Counted from the stretch's first letter, positions 15,009 to 23,761 are shown. The stretch is DNA of 39,006 nt from Terriglobia bacterium (GCA_003175985.1 PSRJ01000196.1:1-39006), one strand, 5' to 3'. Notes: generated by a model from the letters alone, not told the origin. A program made the numbers and translations.

Positions 15009-16358
15009 ATGAAGAGAACTGCCCGACCCCGAGCGCTTTTCATTGGCGCCCATGCCGACGATATTGAAATAGGAGCAGGTGGTTCAGTATGTCGGCTACG
15101 AAGAGACGGCTGGGATGTCTGTTTTTGTATCCTAACTACCGAAGAGAACCAAAAGACCGCGGACGAGCGAAAAAAAGAAGCCATCGCCGGCGCTGCTGTA
15201 CTCGGAGTTCCACGAGAAGCGATCTTATTCATGGATTTCCCTGATAGCTTTCTAAAATGTGGCGGCGATACCGTGACTCGAATCCGGCGGGTTTTGAAGG
15301 AGCGCGACTACGACCCCGACCTTGTTTTCACCCACACGGATCATGATAGCCACAATGATCATAGAGCCGCGCACGAGATCACTATGGCACTCTTTCGTAG
15401 GAAACCGATTATGGCATATCCGGTTGTAAATTCTCTCATTGAGTCCTCCTTCATGCCGACAGTATTTACAGACACCACAGAATACGATAGAGAGCAGATT
15501 GCAGCGATGGAATGCCATAAATCACAAGCGCGGCGGATTCGAACGGCAAAAACCGGCCTAGGGAAATTGCATCAGGATCACTCCACTCGACTTGGTTTTG
15601 TCAGAACGGAGTCTTTTGAACTAATTATACAAGAAGGAGCTCAGCGCGTAGAACTGGCGTTGAAACAGAATGATTGTCCTTTTCATCGGTTCTGGTATCC
15701 ACTGATCGGCCAGAAGCGGATTAACCTAATACATGCTATACCTGTTAACCGAAAAGTTCGCAGCTATTCATGGCCGATCGATCAAGATCGGACGGGTATT
15801 AGTCGCTTACATCGAGCCTTTGGTGAGTTATGGTTTGGCCAGAATCCGGTTCATGAGTATAATACCCAGATGGGAGAGGTCGTAACACCACTGCTAGACA
15901 AGGAACACATTTTGATCAGCGGCGGTGCTACGTCCAATCAATTCACGGATCGATATTTCAATCATTTCGACGGGTTACGCTATGTAATCGATCATACTAT
16001 GCCTGACTATACACGTCTGCGACTTAACGATCGCCAGACAAACAAATCTATATACCCCGAGTATGGGAAGGTGAACGGTATCGGAACGATAAATAGAGAC
16101 TTCGGCCTTCTCACAGTGATGAAGAATCCAGCAAACGAGGATACCGTATTGATTGGGTGTATGGGGGTACATAGTCCAGGCTCTCTCGCGTGCTTCAGAG
16201 TTCTGTCAGAACGAGCGCTGCTAAAACAGCTGCTCAGTGTGATTACAGTTCCCCTGAAGGTCCGTGGCTATCAGTTAATTATTGAACAAGACGTGAGAAA
16301 TGAGGAGGCGCGGATACTCGAAGACTCGATTTACGTGATTCCTCCAAGGAAGGAATGA
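15009..16358 (+). CDS. PIG-L/LmbE-type deacetylase fused to an unassigned C-terminal domain
   Basis: This 449-aa protein has two parts. Residues 1 to about 215 are a PIG-L fold: FIGAHADDIEIG (H15, D18; canonical AHPDDE with Pro and Glu replaced) and the third ligand region HTDHDSHNDHRAAHE (about 109-123). PIG-L enzymes remove acetyl groups from GlcNAc-linked substrates using zinc. Residues about 225-430 form a second domain with ILISGGATSNQFTDRYF, RDFGLLTVMKNP, VLIGCMGVHSPGSLACFRVL. It looks like an alpha/beta, possibly nucleotide-binding, domain that I cannot name with confidence. It starts 12 bases after the carbamoyltransferase gene and overlaps the NUDIX gene. The fusion may link catalysis to sensing of a ligand. 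Confidence 0.8.
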   Translation: MKRTARPRALFIGAHADDIEIGAGGSVCRLRRDGWDVCFCILTTEENQKTADERKKEAIAGAAVLGVPREAILFMDFPDSFLKCGGDTVTRIRRVLKERDYDPDLVFTHTDHDSHNDHRAAHEITMALFRRKPIMAYPVVNSLIESSFMPTVFTDTTEYDREQIAAMECHKSQARRIRTAKTGLGKLHQDHSTRLGFVRTESFELIIQEGAQRVELALKQNDCPFHRFWYPLIGQKRINLIHAIPVNRKVRSYSWPIDQDRTGISRLHRAFGELWFGQNPVHEYNTQMGEVVTPLLDKEHILISGGATSNQFTDRYFNHFDGLRYVIDHTMPDYTRLRLNDRQTNKSIYPEYGKVNGIGTINRDFGLLTVMKNPANEDTVLIGCMGVHSPGSLACFRVLSERALLKQLLSVITVPLKVRGYQLIIEQDVRNEEARILEDSIYVIPPRKE

Positions 16359-16921
16359 AACCCATGGAGAATCGTGATAGAGCAATCGGCCCATATCAGA
16401 TATTGGACACCAAGCACCTATATCGTAATCATTGGCTCGATATCCGCGAAGACAAAGTGGTCCGTCCTGGTGGATCTCACGGAGTGTTCGGTGTAGTAAC
16501 AATGAAGGATGGGGCTTCTGTCTTGGCTGTCACAGCACAGATGGACGTGTTTTTAGTTGAGGAGTACAAGTATGCTGTGCAGAGGGAGTCTATCGAGTTA
16601 ATCAGCGGAGGCCTGGAGGAAGGGGAGACTCCTCAGACGGCCGCAGAGAGGGAGTTGCGTGAAGAATTGGGTATTATCGCGAAGGAATGGATTGATCTGG
16701 GCGTGATTGATCCTTTCACTACGTTAATTGCGTCACGTAATTACATGTTTATCGCGCGAGAGTTAGAGTATGTCGAGCGGTCTCCGGATGAAGGAGAGGT
16801 TCTAAGAATCATCCGGATCCCACTAAAGGATGCTGTCCGTATGGTAATGCAGAGTGAAATTACTCATGGAGCTAGTTGTGTCTTGTTATTGAAAGCGGCG
16901 AGATACTTCGACTGTATCTAA
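16355..16921 (+). CDS. NUDIX hydrolase (ADP-ribose pyrophosphatase-like)
   Basis: This 188-aa protein has a complete Nudix box at residues 85-107: G85, E91, R99, E100, E103, E104 and G106 in the GX5EX7REUXEEXGU pattern. Layout and length match ADP-ribose or nucleoside-diphosphate-sugar pyrophosphatases: YKYAVQRESIELISGG before the box and DPFTTLIASRNYMFIA after it. It would cleave an X-linked nucleoside diphosphate, giving a sugar phosphate and a nucleotide. The start ATG lies inside the PIG-L stop (ATGA); an in-frame ATG at 16364 is the alternative. In the operon it could remove the nucleotide added by the GlmU-like enzyme or degrade a signal. Confidence 0.88.
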   Translation: MKPMENRDRAIGPYQILDTKHLYRNHWLDIREDKVVRPGGSHGVFGVVTMKDGASVLAVTAQMDVFLVEEYKYAVQRESIELISGGLEEGETPQTAAERELREELGIIAKEWIDLGVIDPFTTLIASRNYMFIARELEYVERSPDEGEVLRIIRIPLKDAVRMVMQSEITHGASCVLLLKAARYFDCI

Positions 16922-17020
16922 GGACAGCCCGGGACGAATCACATGTACGTTCGGCAGATACGCAGCTGGAAGTGTCACGGGGGACGTTCTTAGATTGTAA
17001 TTAGCGTTATACTGTGTTAT

Positions 17021-17149
17021 ATGAACAAGGAGAATGATGACGGCGGGCGGGGATTAGGATACGCCAAGAAAATGATTCAGCTTTTCATTGAGAATACCTC
17101 GGCCTATACCATTACGAGCGCGGCTGCCGAGCTTCACTGCTGGCCCTAA
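17021..17149 (+). CDS. Possible small protein or truncated HTH fragment (42 aa)
   Basis: A 42-codon ORF between the cargo operon and the convergent ATPase gene. It starts MNKENDDGGRGLGYAKKM and ends TITSAAAELHCWP, which looks like the first part of a helix-turn-helix that then breaks off. A TATACT at 17009-17014 could be a -10 box, but no good -35 is visible. It may be a gene remnant cut by the junction with the ATPase module. Confidence 0.3.
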   Translation: MNKENDDGGRGLGYAKKMIQLFIENTSAYTITSAAAELHCWP

Positions 17150-17151
17150 TG

Positions 17152-18438
17152 CTAGACGCCCAAGAACCGTGAGAGCTTCGCGTTCACGACATGTCGGGGA
17201 AGTCCGTTGGTTTTGCGACTGGTAACCTTCACAAGGGCGCCGCTTGCCTCGTCTCCGCGCCGGGCGGGTTCCGGATTCGCCTGGTATACAATATCATTCC
17301 TCTGCGGCACCTCGCCCCGCACGTAGTTGATGTAGAAACAGTAGTCGTTCATGCGCATGAATGCGGTCGGGGGGAACTGGTTGCCCCACTCCTCGGCCAT
17401 AAGCTTCGCATCTTCGCCGCCCAGGCGATACGCGATCTCGATATTGCAGTTCCCGAACACTGCGTGCGCATCCGGGAGTTGAGATATGGTTTGTGTCGCG
17501 ATGGCGAGCGTCAGGCGATATTTGCGGGCCTCCGCAAGAATTGTGGGAAAGTCCACGCCATGGACGAAATTCTGCACCTCGTCGGCGAAGAGCGTATGCG
17601 GCCGGCGCCTGTGCTCGGCCATATTCTCCCGCTCAAGGGCAGCAAGCGAGATCTTCGAAACGATAAGTGACCCGAGAATCGAGGAAACATCGGCGCCTAA
17701 ACGGCCCTTCGACAGACGGCAAAGAAGAATGGCTCCGCGGTCCATGATGCGGCGCAAATCGAGGGTCCCTTTTGTTTGCCCCACTACCGCACGTGCAATA
17801 GGATTCCTGACGAACTCATTGATTTTGTTCATAGGATGGGAAATGGCTTCAGCTTGATCCTTCGCAGAACGGGCCGAAAACTGCTTCCAGTAATCGCGCA
17901 CGTATGTCGGCGTTCGGCGCAAACACTTCTGCCGGTACGTCAACGCCGGCTTTTTCTGAAGCTTCTGTTTTCGACAGGGCGTGTTCATCAGGAATTTGGC
18001 AAGGGCCAGAATAGACCGCTCGTCCGCGTCCTGCTTCAGAATCGCATCCGACGCGAAAGCAACAATCTCGTTGCTTTGCGGTCCCCAATAACCCTTCCAG
18101 ACGGTTGAGAATATGGCGAGAACCGCAGAGACCTTCTTGTGGTCCTCCCCCGGGCCATCGAAGAAGTTCAGCCCGATGACCGGGTCATCGCCCGGGTCCC
18201 ACCAAATGACATCCTGCAGCCGCGATTTTGGAATGAAATGGATGAGGTCATCGACAAGCTGTCCATGGGGGTCAAGCACCGTCACGCCCTCAGCGGCGCG
18301 GACCCTCTCGACGATCATGTTCTTGAGGATCGTGGACTTGCCGGTTCCGGTCTTCCCCAATGTCAATAGGTTCTTGCCACCGGGAATTTGCAGGAGGTTC
18401 GCCGGGTTGCTGGCCTCAAAGCCGATCGGAATGTCCAT
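17152..18438 (-). CDS. VirD4/HerA-like conjugative ATPase, copy 1
   Basis: This 428-aa protein is a P-loop ATPase of the HerA/VirD4 class (type IV coupling-protein-like). Walker A is LGKTGTGKST (residues 27-36). VTVLDPHGQLVDDLIHFIP follows, the typical DPHG element of these ATPases. Walker B is HTLFADEVQNF (D286, E287), and IATQTISQL (about 314-321) is the usual sensor. It has no clear transmembrane segment, so it probably works as a soluble ring. Its role would be pumping DNA or coupling DNA to a transfer channel. It is the downstream gene of a pair with the replication-relaxation protein at 18555. A second ATPase of the same class lies at 32079. Confidence 0.82.
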   Translation of the reverse strand: MDIPIGFEASNPANLLQIPGGKNLLTLGKTGTGKSTILKNMIVERVRAAEGVTVLDPHGQLVDDLIHFIPKSRLQDVIWWDPGDDPVIGLNFFDGPGEDHKKVSAVLAIFSTVWKGYWGPQSNEIVAFASDAILKQDADERSILALAKFLMNTPCRKQKLQKKPALTYRQKCLRRTPTYVRDYWKQFSARSAKDQAEAISHPMNKINEFVRNPIARAVVGQTKGTLDLRRIMDRGAILLCRLSKGRLGADVSSILGSLIVSKISLAALERENMAEHRRRPHTLFADEVQNFVHGVDFPTILAEARKYRLTLAIATQTISQLPDAHAVFGNCNIEIAYRLGGEDAKLMAEEWGNQFPPTAFMRMNDYCFYINYVRGEVPQRNDIVYQANPEPARRGDEASGALVKVTSRKTNGLPRHVVNAKLSRFLGV

Positions 18439-18554
18439 GAAGTAAATAGATCTCCGCGCCGGCCCTTACGCCATCTGTGGCGCCCACAAGGGCCGAGGCG
18501 CTCGGGCATGGCGCGCTATACTGCCGCGACACTGCTGCCGCGCCGACGTTCACA

Positions 18555-19379
18555 CTAGATCCCGTCCGTCAGGCTGTGGAGGGTGTCATCTTTGGCGCAG
18601 ACGAGGATTCGGCCATACATGTCCTCGTGGTAAGCGTCGCGCCACGTCACCCAGAACCGGCCGGGATACGCGACAGCCTTCGCTCGGAGAAACCCTACAA
18701 AGTTTCTCGCCCGAGCTTCCGTCGGAAACGTGATGACGACGCGAAAGTTTCGAACTTCGACGTGGAATTCCTTGTGAAGCCGGTCAAAGAATTCACCGGA
18801 TTCGAAATATGCATTGTATATCCGGCACTTCTGGATGATGTCGTTCTCCTTCTCCCAGTGTTGGCCGGGCTTGGCGTTCGTGATCTCCCAGAAAAAGCAC
18901 CTGGCGGGGTCGGCCGCCGTTTTCACGGCCCTGCGATGCGCCGAGAAGAAATCAGGGACGCACCCACGTGACTTCATGATGCCCTCTTTATTTGGAACCG
19001 TTGCCGAGAATCGTATCCTCTGCTGTCGCCGTTCAAGCACCAGCACTTCAATACCATGTTTTGATGAGGCCTCCGCGAGAAGGATCTGCGCCCAGGTGAT
19101 CTCATTGGTATGTTCGAGGAGTAAAGGACTCTTCTCACGAATGTCGCTTGTAAAGTAAGTATATTCCTCGTCTCTGTTGGTACGAGAGCGCCGGAGGTAC
19201 CCGGCCGTCATAAGCTTCAGTAGATCGAACCGAAGCGTCCGGGCGTTGAGATTGGACCCAAAGAGGCTTTGGAGATGTCGGGACGTGAGAAACTGGAACC
19301 GTTGAAAGGCGTCAAGATAACGCTCGTGCTTGTGCAGCAGTCTCACCTGCCGGGTTCGAGTGGAGTTGGTGCCAGTCAT
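18555..19379 (-). CDS. Replication-relaxation family protein, copy 1
   Basis: This 274-aa protein resembles the Replic_Relax (PF13814) family. A winged-helix N-terminus (ERYLDAFQRFQFLTSRHLQSLF, LRFDLLKLMTAGYLRR) is followed by an alpha/beta domain with CVPDFFSAHRR, FFWEITNAKPG and the helix KCRIYNAYFES. The D, E and K placements fit a nuclease-like core, as suggested for relaxase-like members of this family. Family members are found with VirD4-like ATPases on plasmids and integrative elements and are thought to act at transfer or replication origins. The frame is open to 19514, but family-like sequence begins at the ATG at 19379. It lies upstream of the ATPase gene on the same strand. Confidence 0.68.
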   Translation of the reverse strand: MTGTNSTRTRQVRLLHKHERYLDAFQRFQFLTSRHLQSLFGSNLNARTLRFDLLKLMTAGYLRRSRTNRDEEYTYFTSDIREKSPLLLEHTNEITWAQILLAEASSKHGIEVLVLERRQQRIRFSATVPNKEGIMKSRGCVPDFFSAHRRAVKTAADPARCFFWEITNAKPGQHWEKENDIIQKCRIYNAYFESGEFFDRLHKEFHVEVRNFRVVITFPTEARARNFVGFLRAKAVAYPGRFWVTWRDAYHEDMYGRILVCAKDDTLHSLTDGI

Positions 19380-19524
19380 CAGATAGCTTAATGTTGGCCA
19401 ACAACAAGGGACGGGCAAAAGGCTGATGCTTCTGCCGTAGGAGCGCAATCTGCATCGCCCCCAGTCTTTCTTGCCTCGCCGCTGGGAACAAACGCTTCGC
19501 GTGCCTTGCAGCAAATCGAGTCAT
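19312..19524 (-). CDS. Possible small basic protein overlapping the replication-relaxation start
   Basis: A 70-codon ORF out of frame with, and overlapping by 68 bases, the start of the replication-relaxation gene. It is basic at the N-terminus (MTRFAARHAKRLFPAARQER). No ribosome binding site or family is seen. It may be spurious. Confidence 0.2.
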   Translation of the reverse strand: MTRFAARHAKRLFPAARQERLGAMQIALLRQKHQPFARPLLLANIKLSDDWHQLHSNPAGETAAQARALS

Positions 19525-20072
19525 AACGTGCAGACGACTTCAGAAGTCTTTGAAGGGGGAGGCATAGGCGGTTCGCATTCGCGACTGCAGGACCTGCGTT
19601 CGCTTGACTCGGGTAACCCTTCTTATGGTGTGGGCGGCGAGTACCGCCCGGTGGAACAGAAAGGGACTTCGGGCCTGCGTCGCCCTAATCCGAGCTTCGT
19701 ACACGTGGCGCGTGAGCGGTCAATTCCGACCTTCGCACCCGGCTGCATCCCGCCGCACTTCCGACAAAAATCCGGCGTGATACGGGCTGAACTGAACTCT
19801 CGTTGCGGCAAGGCATCCTGAAACGTGATGGATCGCGTCATTGCCCGCCGACCGGCCCCACGGCGCCGCGTCTGTGGGCCACTCTGCGCCTCCCTGCGAA
19901 TATTCCCCAGGGTCCAGCCACCCGCCATTGACGGCTCCGAAATCGCCCCGCCCGTGTCTGGACCGCATACTCTACAACGGCGTCTTAGGCCATCCCAGGG
20001 CGTCATTGTGGCGCGCCCGCCATGCGCGGGGCGTCTTCACTTCGCTTGGATCTCCAGGCAGAATAGAATCCT
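19525..20072. other. Region without a confident gene
   Basis: About 550 bases between the leftward transfer genes and the rightward NACHT gene. Several overlapping frames of about 80-130 codons exist on both strands, but they have no ribosome binding sites, no recognisable motifs and compositions typical of GC-rich noise. It should hold the promoters of both flanking transcripts. Confidence 0.4.
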
Positions 20073-22883
20073 ATGGCTCAGCACATCTTCCTCAGTTCCA
20101 CCTGCCTTGACCTGGTGGACCTGCGCAGCGGGCTGAAAGAGTCGCTGGAGGAGATGGGGTACCAGGTCTGGGCGTCGGAGTTCCCCGACTTCCCCGTCGA
20201 TTCTAGCCTGCACGCCCAGGACAACTGCCTGCGCAATGTCGAGCGCGCCGATCAGTATGTCCTGATCATTAACAATCGGTACGGCGCGATCTACGATGGC
20301 ACGGCCTACCCCAAGCGACCGATCAGCGTCACTCGGTACGAGTACGAGCGTGCTCTCAAATGCGGCAAACCAATCCGAATTCTGGTGCGCGAAAGCATCT
20401 GGTACCAGCGGAGCATCTTTCAGTCGGCGCGCAAGGCTGGCGCGGACCTAAGAGACACGAGCCTTTCCCCAGAGTTATTCGATTTCCTCGACTTCATTTG
20501 TAGCCGGGAGAGGGCCAATTGGCTTAATACTTTCCGCGACCTGCCGGAAGCCCTCAAGATTCTCTGCGACTGGCTCCGCCAGGACGAAGCGCAGAACGCC
20601 CGCCAGTTTGAACGCGAAGTCCGCGAGTTGCTGCTTCTGAAAGGTTATCGCGGATTGGAATCCGAACCCACCGCAGCCCCCTATTTCCTAGCGGAGATTG
20701 GCGACGCCCAGGTTCCCACTCAATGGGCCGTACGTTGCGTTTTCGAGCAGCACCGCCGTCCTACCAAACTCGATGAATGGAAACAATTCTTGACTGATTT
20801 CGAGGACGGAGGCTACGATCGCGCCCTGGCCGTGACCAACATGGCGTTCGACTCCGCGATTCAGGCGCACGTCGCCCGACAGCCTAGGTTAGCGCGCAGG
20901 GTGAAACTCACCACTCCCTCCCAGTTGCTGGGCGAACTGCTCGATCTAAAGGAGTATGTCCGTCGCGTACGCGAGGATTTCGACCGCTACAGTCCCGAAC
21001 AGCAACCACTGTACTTGCCGCTGCGCACGGATCTGAAGAAATACTTCGTGCCGCTCCAATGCAAGGGCGATTACACCGGCGACCTATTCCAGTCCGTTGA
21101 CCGCTTCCTGGAAGACCCGGACGTGAACCACCTGACCATCCTGGGAGACTTCGGTACTGGCAAATCCTGCTGCGCCGTTGAGCTCACGCTGCGCCTTCTG
21201 GAGCACGGCGGCCCGCGCACGCCGCTCTTCTTCAGCCTGCGCGATTACCAGCGCGAGGAGACACTGCAATCCATCGTCACCAAAGGGATGACGGAGAAGT
21301 ACGGTATCGTCAACTTCAACTATCCGGCGTTCCTGCGCCTGCTGGAGGCGGGGCGTCTGCTGCTGATCTTCGATGGGTTTGACGAACTAGCTACGCTTTC
21401 TGAGCGCTGGGCCACCGTGACCAGCCTGCGGCGCCTGAACGAAGCGGTCCGCGGACGCAGTAAGGTAATCCTCACCTGCCGCACGCACTACTTCACCACT
21501 CAGGCCGCCGAACGCGAAGGTATCGCCAGCAGCATGCCGCGCGGCGGTGAGTTGTTCACCGAAGTGGAGGGCCGCCGCAATTACGCCATCGTCTACTTGG
21601 AACCGTTCTCGCCGGAACAAGTTCGCGAGTTCGTGCGTCGTCATCATCCCGACAACACCGATGTGGTGATGAAACAGATTGGCCGACTGCGGGAAGTGGA
21701 GGACTTGGCGACGCGGCCTGTGCTGCTGGAAATGATTCTTAAGACGCTGCCGCGTCTGCTGAAGAAAACGGGGCCGCAGAATCTCGCGACCTTGTACGAT
21801 ACGTTTACCCGGCTGTGGTTGGACGAGGTGGCAAAGGGGGATGCCCTAGGACCGCAAGACAAATTGCGCTTCACGCGGGCACTGGCTGTGACGTTGAATC
21901 CGGAAGCCTCGCCGCGCATTCACTACAGCGCCCTGGAGAAATATGTCGGGGACTTCTTTCAAAAGGATCTACGGTCACCAGTGGATCGTTACCGTTTCGA
22001 CCAGGAGATCCGAGTCTGCGATTTCCTGAATCGTGATGCCGAGGGCTATTACCAGTTTGCACACAAGTCGTTTCTGGAATTCTTCGTGGCACAAGAAGTG
22101 GCGGCGGCGCTGCTGCGGGGTGAAGTTTCACCGTGCAAGCTTAATGAAGTGATTGTGCGGTTCGTGTATCATCTGCTGGCGGCGAATGTTCAGTACGAGG
22201 TGCGCGAGGAGAATGGGATGGTCTATGTCCCGGCAGGGCCGTTTATTTTCGGCTCGGAAGCAACCTCCAATCTACGCGTGGGGACAGTCGGCCAAGGTTT
22301 CTGGATCGACCGTTTCCCGGTCACTAACGCACAGTTCTGCCGGTTTCTGAATGAGTGCGGAGACTGGGGCGCGGAGTGGATGCGCCTTCAGGGTCCTGAT
22401 GATGCGAAGAAAAAGTGCCGCATCTTTTTACGCGAGGGCCTATTTGTGGCGGAGCATGGGTATGAGAGTCACCCGGTGATCCGTGTGAATTGGTATGATG
22501 CTGCAACGTATGCGGAATGGATCGGCAAGCGCCTGCCCACGGAGGAAGAGTGGGAGAAAGCCGCCCGAGGCATTGACGGGCGACCTTTTCCGTGGGGTGA
22601 AGGGTCTCCCGGGCGACCATGCAATAAGGATGTTGGCCGATCGAAGGGAACCACCGAGGTGGGCCAGTGCGGGGAACTGGGACGATCGCCGTATGGCGGG
22701 GAGGACATGGCAGGGAACGTTTGGGAGTGGACCGAGAGCCAGTGGTTGGGCGCAGGCGAGAACCGTGTCGTACGTGGCAGCGGTTGGGACGACGACATTA
22801 GAAAAGCTGGCTGCTGCTTTCGCAGCCATGAGCCTCCGCGGTATCGGCACGTCGATGGGGGATTTCGCTGCGCCAGGAACTGA
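20073..22883 (+). CDS. DUF4062-NACHT STAND NTPase with C-terminal FGE-sulfatase-like domain
   Basis: This 936-aa protein has four parts. Residues 1-110 are DUF4062 (HIFLSSTCLDLVDLRSGL, YVLIINNRYGAIYDG). Residues about 205-300 resemble a Mrr-like restriction endonuclease fold (AVRCVFEQ, GYDRALAVTNMAFDSAIQAH) but without an obvious catalytic Lys. Residues about 350-520 are a NACHT NTPase with Walker A GDFGTGKSC (358-366), Walker B LLLIFDGFDEL (429-439) and TCRTHYF (468-474). The region before the C-terminus (QFAHKSFLEFFVAQE) looks like the following winged helix. Residues 716-936 are an FGE-sulfatase fold: YVPAGPFIFGS, RLPTEEEWEKAARG, GNVWEWTES, GGFRCAR. NACHT-type STAND proteins of bacteria are known anti-phage sensors. 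Here the FGE-like part would be the sensor and the N-terminus the effector; this is inference. The ATG at 20073 starts the conserved domain. Confidence 0.88.
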   Translation: MAQHIFLSSTCLDLVDLRSGLKESLEEMGYQVWASEFPDFPVDSSLHAQDNCLRNVERADQYVLIINNRYGAIYDGTAYPKRPISVTRYEYERALKCGKPIRILVRESIWYQRSIFQSARKAGADLRDTSLSPELFDFLDFICSRERANWLNTFRDLPEALKILCDWLRQDEAQNARQFEREVRELLLLKGYRGLESEPTAAPYFLAEIGDAQVPTQWAVRCVFEQHRRPTKLDEWKQFLTDFEDGGYDRALAVTNMAFDSAIQAHVARQPRLARRVKLTTPSQLLGELLDLKEYVRRVREDFDRYSPEQQPLYLPLRTDLKKYFVPLQCKGDYTGDLFQSVDRFLEDPDVNHLTILGDFGTGKSCCAVELTLRLLEHGGPRTPLFFSLRDYQREETLQSIVTKGMTEKYGIVNFNYPAFLRLLEAGRLLLIFDGFDELATLSERWATVTSLRRLNEAVRGRSKVILTCRTHYFTTQAAEREGIASSMPRGGELFTEVEGRRNYAIVYLEPFSPEQVREFVRRHHPDNTDVVMKQIGRLREVEDLATRPVLLEMILKTLPRLLKKTGPQNLATLYDTFTRLWLDEVAKGDALGPQDKLRFTRALAVTLNPEASPRIHYSALEKYVGDFFQKDLRSPVDRYRFDQEIRVCDFLNRDAEGYYQFAHKSFLEFFVAQEVAAALLRGEVSPCKLNEVIVRFVYHLLAANVQYEVREENGMVYVPAGPFIFGSEATSNLRVGTVGQGFWIDRFPVTNAQFCRFLNECGDWGAEWMRLQGPDDAKKKCRIFLREGLFVAEHGYESHPVIRVNWYDAATYAEWIGKRLPTEEEWEKAARGIDGRPFPWGEGSPGRPCNKDVGRSKGTTEVGQCGELGRSPYGGEDMAGNVWEWTESQWLGAGENRVVRGSGWDDDIRKAGCCFRSHEPPRYRHVDGGFRCARN

Positions 22884-23040
22884 CGCCTTATGGACTTACA
22901 AACTGTCACTCTTCCTACAATGCGGTCCCGGAGCCCGCGAAAGTCGTTTGCACCAAGGTCGGGAGCGCCGTTCTCGAGAAGGTGGTCTGAACGCCTTTCG
23001 CTCCGAGGACCCAAGCGCGATACTCGCGGGCATTTACCGA

Positions 23041-23163
23041 CTGTGAGGCGACGACCTCGTGGAATCCGAAGCGGAACCACGAGAAACTGGCTGCTGCCTT
23101 CGGAGACTTCTTCTAGCGGAAACGCAACATCGACGAGCTGGACAGACTCCTAGCGGATTTTAG
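23041..23163 (+). pseudogene. Possible relict of a second FGE-like C-terminus
   Basis: Downstream of the NACHT gene, an uninterrupted frame reads PRETGCCLRR and ends GF-stop, resembling IRKAGCCFRS with GGF at the end of the gene itself. The DNA agrees at 22 of 24 aligned positions around 22799-22825 versus 23081-23105, apart from a 2-base gap. It may be a leftover from a duplicated or exchanged C-terminal domain. The remaining part of the 22884-23175 gap shows nothing. Confidence 0.25.
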
Positions 23164-23175
23164 CAGTGATCCGTG

Positions 23176-23709
23176 TTACGGCCCGGCACCAACAATCCGG
23201 AGCGCCTCGATGCAGGTTTCCTCAAGCGTTTCAAAGACCGGTTTATCAGGCGCATCGACCGAAAGGTCGTATATTATAGCGTCAACGTCAGGAAAACGAT
23301 GATCGATTCCGATACAGAAGCGGACACTGTTATCATGCCTGTAATTTACCATCCACTGACCAAGTTCCAGTCTGGTCGTTGCACCGTAGACCTTATCGCA
23401 ATTGTGCTGCTGCTCCCCAGGTAGCCAGAACAATATCGCACCAATCTTCGAGGCCACATCAAGGTAGTACCTTTCCCAAGCTCGCCGTCTGTGAAAATAA
23501 TTCTGATCTCCCTCGATGACGAGTCGCGTCATGTGTAAGGGTATGCTTCGCTCGGGAGACGCAATAGTTAGATCCATGTCATGCTCGTAGGAGGCAAGAA
23601 ATTCAATCGCCTCGGCTTGCCAAGGCGGGGCACCTCTTGTCGGACCTGCGAGAAAAATAAGCTGGCTCGTCGTCTTGAGGTAGGTACTGGGGATTATTAT
23701 GTGTGTCAT
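23176..23709 (-). CDS. Nucleoside 2-deoxyribosyltransferase-like protein, copy 1
   Basis: This 177-aa protein resembles the nucleoside 2-deoxyribosyltransferase-like family. LIFLAGPTRG near the N-terminus is the first strand and loop; ASPER, WERYYLDVAS, AILFWLPGEQQHN and YGATTRLELGQW follow in the expected order, with the last Glu in the position of the catalytic Glu. Enzymes of this fold cleave N-glycosidic bonds of nucleosides or related compounds, and members occur as effectors in defence loci. It is the downstream gene of a tandem pair with 23762-24286. The codon use is more AT-rich than that of the NACHT gene. Confidence 0.75.
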   Translation of the reverse strand: MTHIIIPSTYLKTTSQLIFLAGPTRGAPPWQAEAIEFLASYEHDMDLTIASPERSIPLHMTRLVIEGDQNYFHRRRAWERYYLDVASKIGAILFWLPGEQQHNCDKVYGATTRLELGQWMVNYRHDNSVRFCIGIDHRFPDVDAIIYDLSVDAPDKPVFETLEETCIEALRIVGAGP

Positions 23710-23761
23710 GTCATACGTGGTTGAGTCTCACGAATGCTCAAGTATTCGTTCCTGGGACGAT

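Noticed and set aside
22795-23110. Diversity-generating retroelement template/variable repeat pair at the FGE end
   Set aside because: Similarity covers only about 25 bp, differences are not at template adenines, and no reverse transcriptase gene is in the window.
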